Source: an uncultured Bacteroidales bacterium (GTDB lineage: Bacteria > Bacteroidota > Bacteroidia > Bacteroidales > P3). Taken from it: 64,000 nucleotides of DNA. The DNA lies in the NCBI GenBank assembly GCA_944321735.1, contig CALUMK010000008.1:37796-101795 (forward strand), written 5' to 3'. Positions 59,357 to 64,000 of the stretch are shown here, piece after piece. The notes beneath the pieces are model-generated. The model was not told the origin of the DNA and ran no database searches. It saw only the letters and a list, made by a program, of their open reading frames with translations. The translations under genes were made by a program, and so were the position numbers. How positions within the stretch are numbered: position 1 is the stretch's first letter; each line of letters opens with the position of its first letter.

Positions 59357-60622
59357 ATGAAAATCCTGTTCCTTGCCGCCTGGTACCCGAACCGACTCGA
59401 TGAGATGGAAGGCCTTTTCGTGCGCAAACATGCCCAGGCAGCAGCACTTTACGACCAAGTCTGCATCCTCTTTGTCAAGGCTGAAACGAGAAGGAAAGAC
59501 TGGACGCACCAGCAGCAGCGTAGCGGGAATGTCGTGGAACACTATATCTATTACCCCAAAGCCGCTCATGCCCTGAAGCGGTTCAGAAACTTCATTGCGG
59601 CATATAAAATGGGGATCCGGAGGGTGTTCCAAGAGTTCGGCAAACCGGATCTGATCCATTGCAACATCATGACCCGGCATGCTTTGATGGCATGGCTGCT
59701 GCATGCGAAATACAAGATTCCCTATGTCATCACCGAACACTGGTCCCGCTACTACCGCCACGATTTCCACAATCTCCTGCATCGCAAACTGACCTGCTGG
59801 CTCGCCAAGAAAGCCCAACGCATCATGCCTGTCTCGGAAAGTTTGGCCTCCGCCATGCAGGAATGCGGCATCAAAGGCCGTTATACGGTGGTTCGCAATG
59901 TAGTGGATGATTTTTTCTTTGAAGAACCAAGCCCTACGCAAGAACCCTCGCTTTTGGGGAAAAGCGCCACAGCAGGCAAAGCCGGAAGCCTCTCGGATTC
60001 AAGTTCCGTGCAGGATTCCCCTTGGCCTGCGGCTAAAGCCGGCATCAAGACCATGGTGCATATCTGCTGCTTCGACGAACCGGCCAAGAACAACACGGGC
60101 TTGCTCAGAGCCCTGAAAACCTTGTCTTTAGCAAGGAATGATTTCCGGATGATTTTCGCGGGTTACGGACGGGATTGGGACGAAACCAAGGCGTATGCCG
60201 AAATGCTGCATTTCAAAACCGGGCAAATCCTGTTTCCTGGGGAAATTTCCCCGCAAGAAGTAAAGCAACTGCTGGATCAAAGCTGTTTTCTTGTCCTCTT
60301 TTCCAATTACGAAACCGCCTCCGTGGTCATCAGCGAAGCCTTGGCCTGCGGCAAACCGGTCGTGGCCAGCCGAACCGGAGGAATTCCGGAAATCGTCAAC
60401 GAGGCCAACGGAATATTGGTAAAAGCCGGCGACGAACATGCCGTATGGAAAGCCATGAATGCGATGCTGGACCATTACACGGACTACCCGGCCGAACACA
60501 TCCGCCAAAGCGCGGAAATTTTCCGTTTTTCCTATATCGGGAATCAATTCCACCAGATATATTTATCCGCCGGCCAACAGGCTTCCGCCGGCATCAACAG
60601 CCATAGCCCCGCCGCCGACTGA
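59357..60622 (+). CDS. Family 4 glycosyltransferase with a linker insertion
   Basis: A 421-residue GT-B enzyme. The N-terminal half begins MKILFLAAWYPNRLDEMEGLFV and has YVITEHWSRYY; the C-terminal half has HICCFDEPAKNNTGLL, IFAGYGRDW and the donor-binding FSNYETASVVISEALACGKPVVASRTGGIPE. About 40 residues (around 193-232, Ser/Pro/Ala-rich) are inserted between the halves. Substrate unknown; a role in surface polysaccharide is likely. It follows cstA by 109 bases and ends convergent to rluA. Confidence 0.9.
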   Translation: MKILFLAAWYPNRLDEMEGLFVRKHAQAAALYDQVCILFVKAETRRKDWTHQQQRSGNVVEHYIYYPKAAHALKRFRNFIAAYKMGIRRVFQEFGKPDLIHCNIMTRHALMAWLLHAKYKIPYVITEHWSRYYRHDFHNLLHRKLTCWLAKKAQRIMPVSESLASAMQECGIKGRYTVVRNVVDDFFFEEPSPTQEPSLLGKSATAGKAGSLSDSSSVQDSPWPAAKAGIKTMVHICCFDEPAKNNTGLLRALKTLSLARNDFRMIFAGYGRDWDETKAYAEMLHFKTGQILFPGEISPQEVKQLLDQSCFLVLFSNYETASVVISEALACGKPVVASRTGGIPEIVNEANGILVKAGDEHAVWKAMNAMLDHYTDYPAEHIRQSAEIFRFSYIGNQFHQIYLSAGQQASAGINSHSPAAD

Positions 60623-60705
60623 TTGGCAAGCATACCGTTCCTTGCTCCCATTTAATAGGCGAGGCATCGAGCCCATCTACAACTTACGGACTTGTAAAAT
60701 ACAGT

Positions 60706-61383
60706 CTAACAGAAATGCGGCCATACACCGCTTTGAGGGGTAGGTGCCTCGATCCGCAATTCCGTCTTCCTGACCGGATGAATCAACTGAAGATACCGGG
60801 CATGCAAGGAAATGCTTCCATCCGGATTGCTCCTCTTGTCACCGTACTTCAAATCCCCTTGTATCGGACAGCCCATCCCAGCAAGCTGGACCCGGATCTG
60901 ATGATGCCGGCCGGTACACAACTCCACTTCTATCAAAGCATAACGTTCCGAATGCCCGATTACTTTATAGTATAGCTCCGCTTTCTGGGCCCCGGGACGC
61001 TCCGGCGGACAGATATAGGATTTGTTGTTGGCTTCGTTCTTGTACAGGTATTGCAACAGATGTCCCTGCGGTTCGACAGGTTCGTTCCGGCAGATGGCCC
61101 AATAGATTTTCTGGAACTCCCTTTCCCTTATCATCGCGTTCAGTCGAGCCAAAGCCTTGCCGGTCTTGGCAAAAAGCAAGACACCGCTCACCGGACGGTC
61201 CAAACGGTGCGCCACGCCAAGGAATACATTGCCCGGCTTGGCATCCCTCTCCTTGATAAATGCCTTGAACTGCTCGCTCAAGGGCACATCCCCGGTCTTG
61301 TCGCCCTGTACAATCTGTCCCGGCAGCTTGTTGACCGCTAAAAGATGGTTGTCTTCATACAATATGGGAGCTGGGGGCTGCAT
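60706..61383 (-). CDS. RluA-family pseudouridine synthase
   Basis: A 225-residue enzyme that isomerises uridine in rRNA or tRNA. It has VNKLPGQIVQ, the catalytic GVAHRLDRPVSG with its Asp, and the late CTGRHHQIRVQLAGMG. There is no S4 domain, so it is the short form. The ATG overlaps the TGA of panB by one base (TGATG). Confidence 0.94.
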   Translation of the reverse strand: MQPPAPILYEDNHLLAVNKLPGQIVQGDKTGDVPLSEQFKAFIKERDAKPGNVFLGVAHRLDRPVSGVLLFAKTGKALARLNAMIREREFQKIYWAICRNEPVEPQGHLLQYLYKNEANNKSYICPPERPGAQKAELYYKVIGHSERYALIEVELCTGRHHQIRVQLAGMGCPIQGDLKYGDKRSNPDGSISLHARYLQLIHPVRKTELRIEAPTPQSGVWPHFC

Positions 61384-62204
61384 CAGTACTGTTCGTTTTC
61401 GTTCGGGAAACAAGAAGCCTTCACATCTTCCACATAATGCGAAACCGCCTTGGTGATTTCCGTACCCAAATCATGGTACCGGCGCAAGAAACGCGGGGAG
61501 AACCCTTGGGTGATACCTAACATATCATGCATCACCAATACCTGTCCATCCACCTGATTGCCAGCTCCTATCCCGATAACCGGAATCGACACGGCCCGGC
61601 TGACTTCCCCGGCCAATTCTGCCGGTATCTTTTCCAATACAAGGCTGAAACATCCCAACTTTTCCAACAACAAGGCATCCTGCATCAGCTTTTCGGCCTC
61701 CTTTGCGGTAGTGGCTCGAACCGCATACGTACCGAATTGATTAATCGATTGCGGAGTAAGCCCGAGATGCCCCATCACGGGGATTCCTGCCGAAATGATA
61801 TTCCTTATGGAATCGGCTTCTTCCTGGCCGCCTTCCAATTTGACGGCATCGGCTCCGGTCTCCTTCATGATACGCACAGCTGAACGCAAGGCTTCCAACG
61901 AGTCACCTTGGTAGGAACCGAATGGCATATCCACCACGACCAAGGCCCGGTTCACGCCTCTTACCACCGAAACCCCGTGGTAAATCATCTGATCCAAGGT
62001 GATCGGCAAAGTAGTAGGATAGCCTGCCATCACGTTGGCGGCCGAATCCCCGACCAGAATGACATCCACGCCGGCTTGATCAAGCAGCATGGCCATCGAA
62101 TAGTCGTAGGCCGTCAGCATGGCTATTTTCTTTCCTTCCGCTTTCATCTTCAACAAGGTGCGTGTCGTCACCTTGCTATGAGATTCATGAACCGCTGTGC
62201 TCAT
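61383..62204 (-). CDS. panB: 3-methyl-2-oxobutanoate hydroxymethyltransferase
   Basis: PanB makes ketopantoate from alpha-ketoisovalerate and methylene-tetrahydrofolate for pantothenate and CoA. The 273-residue product has [31 protein letters not shown], the metal site DMPFGSYQ, and [20 protein letters not shown]. The start at 62204 ([11 protein letters not shown]) is favoured over 62237. Confidence 0.95.
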   Translation of the reverse strand: MSTAVHESHSKVTTRTLLKMKAEGKKIAMLTAYDYSMAMLLDQAGVDVILVGDSAANVMAGYPTTLPITLDQMIYHGVSVVRGVNRALVVVDMPFGSYQGDSLEALRSAVRIMKETGADAVKLEGGQEEADSIRNIISAGIPVMGHLGLTPQSINQFGTYAVRATTAKEAEKLMQDALLLEKLGCFSLVLEKIPAELAGEVSRAVSIPVIGIGAGNQVDGQVLVMHDMLGITQGFSPRFLRRYHDLGTEITKAVSHYVEDVKASCFPNENEQY

Positions 62205-62293
62205 CCTTATGATAATTGATAGGTGTGTCCAGCCCAAGATGCGCTTCGCGAGAGTCTTTTCCCCGCAGACAAGCCCATCCTCGAATGGAACGG

Positions 62294-62324
62294 CAAACTT
62301 ACTGCTTTTCCCCGAGCTATGAAA
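62294..62324 (-). promoter_or_regulatory. Promoter of panB-rluA
   Basis: On the - strand TTTC (complement of 62321-62324), 19 bases, TAAGTTTG (complement of 62294-62301): one mismatch from consensus. Confidence 0.55.
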
Positions 62325-62345
62325 TAGCGGACGAATTCAAGATGC

Positions 62346-62551
62346 ATAAACCCAAATCGGTCATTAGACTTTGGGTAGATTGTCCGCTTATGTCATGCAG
62401 CATGCTTCTCGCCTAGCCGAAGGCGTAGCGGGCTACGTCGAGGCGTAGCGAGGAGCAAGATGCGGACAGAAGCGAACAAGATGCACAAAAGCATCCCTCT
62501 TCGAAAACAGGAAACACACTCGGCGAGTCTAATGACCGATTTGGGTTTATA
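62346..62551. repeat. 206-bp element with perfect 25-bp terminal inverted repeats
   Basis: The sequence at 62346-62370 (ATAAACCCAAATCGG...) is exactly inverted at 62527-62551. Inside are further inverted pieces (TGTCCGC/GCGGACA; GCATGCTTCTCGCC against GGCG...GAGCAAGATGC) but no gene. The size and ends resemble the 204-bp element at 6206. It lies between the divergent genes panB and the capnine-type synthase, with a promoter directly outside its right end. Confidence 0.8.
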
Positions 62552-62553
62552 GG

Positions 62554-62585
62554 CTTGTCTTTGCGCTCGGCTTTCACTATCTTTG
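62554..62585 (+). promoter_or_regulatory. Repeat-type promoter of the capnine-type synthase gene
   Basis: CTTG (62554-62557), 20 bases, TATCTTTG (62578-62585). The block GCGCTCGGCTTTCACTATC is the same as in the repeats before cstA and, in inverse, before cysteate synthase. The leader would be about 65 bases. Confidence 0.65.
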
Positions 62586-62656
62586 CAAGATGCAGTGTTG
62601 TGTGTAGAGACACGGCATTGCATTCATAAAATATTACAAACCAAACTTTTACAAAA

Positions 62657-63904
62657 GTGGACATTTTTGAAAAACTGCTCAAGAATTTTGGTCCATTAGG
62701 CCAATATGCAGACGAAGCCGATGGGTATTACATGTTCCCGAAACTGGAAGGTCCTATTTCCAACCGAATGATGTTCAATGGAAAAGAACGCTTGGTATGG
62801 AGCCTGAACAACTATCTGGGCTTGGCCAACCATCCTGAAGTACGGAAAGTGGACGCAGAAGCTGCTGCCGAATACGGTCTGGCTTACCCGATGGGAGCCA
62901 GGATGATGTCAGGCCAGAGCAAACAGCACATGAAATTGGAACAGGATCTGGCCGATTTTGTCGGCAAAGAAGCCGCCTATGTATTCAATTTCGGTTATCA
63001 GGGCATTTTTTCCACGATTGACTGTTTGGTTGACCGCAACGATGTAATCGTGTTCGATGCCGAAGCCCACGCTTCGCTCATCGACGGGATGCGCCTGCAT
63101 ATCGGCAAGCGTTTCATGTTCAAGCATAACGACATGGAATCGGCCGAAAAGCAACTCAAGCATGCTCAAGATGTGGTTGCCAAGACCGGCGGCGGTATCC
63201 TTGTCATCACCGAAGGCGTTTTCGGCATGAGCGGGGATATGGGCGATATCAAAGGCCTGGCCGAACTCAAGAAGAAATACGATTTCCGTCTGGTAGTCGA
63301 TGATGCCCACGGCATCGGGACGATGGGTGCCCATGGCCGGGGAACCGGAGAAGAACAAGGCGTGGAAGACGCTATCGACATTCATTTGGGAACTTTCGCC
63401 AAATCTTTCGCCTTGGTAGGCGGTTTCGTAGCCGGCCCCAAGGAAATCATCCGCTACCTGCGCTTCAACCTGCGTTCGCAGATTTATGCCAAGAGCTTGC
63501 CGATGCCTATCGTTATCGGAGCCCAGAAACGTTTGGAAATGATGAAGACCCATCCCGAACTCCGCGAAAAGCTGTGGACTATTGTCCGCGCGTTGCAAGG
63601 CGGTTTGAAGGAAAACGGTTTCAACATCGGTCTGACCAATTCGCCTGTCACCCCGGTAACGCTCAACGGAAACGTGCCCGAAGCGACCAACCTGACTTAC
63701 GATATCCGCGAATACTACAATATCTTCTGCTCTATCGTGACCTACCCGGTCGTTCCGAAAGGCACCATCATCCTGCGCTTGATTCCTACAGCCGTCCATA
63801 CGCTGGACGATGTCAAATACACGCTCGAAGCCTTCAACGCTGTCAAGGAAAAGCTTTTCAACGGCACTTATGCCAAGATGGAGATGAAAGCGATGAACGC
63901 ATAA
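62657..63904 (+). CDS. Capnine-synthase-like PLP enzyme (SulA/CapA type, alpha-oxoamine synthase family)
   Basis: A 415-residue alpha-oxoamine synthase like serine palmitoyltransferase. Residues seen: EAHAS with the stacking His138, the PLP Asp/His in VVDDAHGIG (215, 218), and the Schiff-base lysine Lys249 in GTFAKSFALVGGFVAG. The MFPKLEGPISNRM and AYPMGARMMSG stretches fit the Bacteroidetes group shown in Flavobacterium (CapA) and Alistipes (SulA) to join cysteate to an acyl group, giving 3-ketocapnine. Classic Bacteroides serine palmitoyltransferase lacks these stretches. The start is GTG at 62657; no ATG lies nearby. Serine rather than cysteate as substrate remains possible. Confidence 0.8.
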   Translation: MDIFEKLLKNFGPLGQYADEADGYYMFPKLEGPISNRMMFNGKERLVWSLNNYLGLANHPEVRKVDAEAAAEYGLAYPMGARMMSGQSKQHMKLEQDLADFVGKEAAYVFNFGYQGIFSTIDCLVDRNDVIVFDAEAHASLIDGMRLHIGKRFMFKHNDMESAEKQLKHAQDVVAKTGGGILVITEGVFGMSGDMGDIKGLAELKKKYDFRLVVDDAHGIGTMGAHGRGTGEEQGVEDAIDIHLGTFAKSFALVGGFVAGPKEIIRYLRFNLRSQIYAKSLPMPIVIGAQKRLEMMKTHPELREKLWTIVRALQGGLKENGFNIGLTNSPVTPVTLNGNVPEATNLTYDIREYYNIFCSIVTYPVVPKGTIILRLIPTAVHTLDDVKYTLEAFNAVKEKLFNGTYAKMEMKAMNA

Positions 63905-63924
63905 GAGAAATATCAACATACAGG

Positions 63925-63959
63925 AAAGCCCCGCAGCCGGATGGTTGCGGGGCTTTTTT
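63925..63959 (+). terminator. Terminator of the capnine-type synthase gene
   Basis: An 11-base perfect stem AAAGCCCCGCA/TGCGGGGCTTT with a 10-base loop, followed by T-run. Confidence 0.9.
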
Positions 63960-64000
63960 CATGCTTTCGGCGAAGCCGGATCGCCCCTCTCGACACGACA

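Overview
This 64 kb window looks like a chromosome segment of a Bacteroidota bacterium, most likely Bacteroidales. The evidence is promoters of the TTTG-N19..21-TAnnTTTG type before many genes and tRNAs, scarce Shine-Dalgarno sequences, an rpoB-rpoC-DUF3467 cluster, a Bacteroidetes-type tmRNA 3' end, HU-CCDC81/SPOR, YfhO and Porin_10 family proteins, and genes that fit sulfonolipid (capnine) synthesis. Sulfonolipids point to a Rikenellaceae- or Odoribacter-like lineage, but the genus cannot be fixed from this sequence.

Layout. 0-10 kb: 3' end of tmRNA, a possible mini-gene, ruvB-queG, gap behind a structured leader, dxs, fhs, rubredoxin, a double META-domain protein and a thioredoxin-like lipoprotein. 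10-14 kb: a repeat cluster, then a YfhO-type membrane protein with a family 2 glycosyltransferase. 14-26 kb: tRNA-Gln, a SPOR-like protein, the run gyrB-purD-M16-M16, a putative porin, trmB, an HU/SPOR envelope protein and a deoxynucleoside kinase. 26-40 kb: the translation/transcription block in reverse orientation (tRNA-Thr, -Tyr, -Gly, -Thr, tuf, tRNA-Trp, secE, nusG, rplK, rplA, rplJ, rplL, rpoB, rpoC, DUF3467). 40-48 kb: a SulP transporter and an RND efflux operon. 48-53 kb: a segment between tRNA-Pro and tRNA-Arg whose 3' flanks share a ~145 bp direct repeat. It holds a probable cysteate synthase, a TIGR04076 protein and an operon of exported caspase-like protease, ECF sigma factor and membrane anti-sigma-like protein. 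53-64 kb: a DUF6567-like lipoprotein, split transketolase with mpl, cstA, a family 4 glycosyltransferase, panB-rluA, and a serine-palmitoyltransferase-like enzyme that fits the capnine synthase (SulA/CapA) role.

Three things stand out. First, the caspase / sigma / anti-sigma operon has the parts for a proteolysis-controlled transcription switch. Second, cysteate synthase and the capnine-type synthase lie 13 kb apart and each is preceded by the same promoter-carrying intergenic repeat, which also precedes cstA. Third, the intergenic DNA is rich in inverted-repeat elements: 204 bp with 15-bp ends, 206 bp with 25-bp ends, 100 bp with ~22-bp ends, and a perfect 136-bp direct duplication. No rRNA, CRISPR array, transposase or intact integrase was seen.
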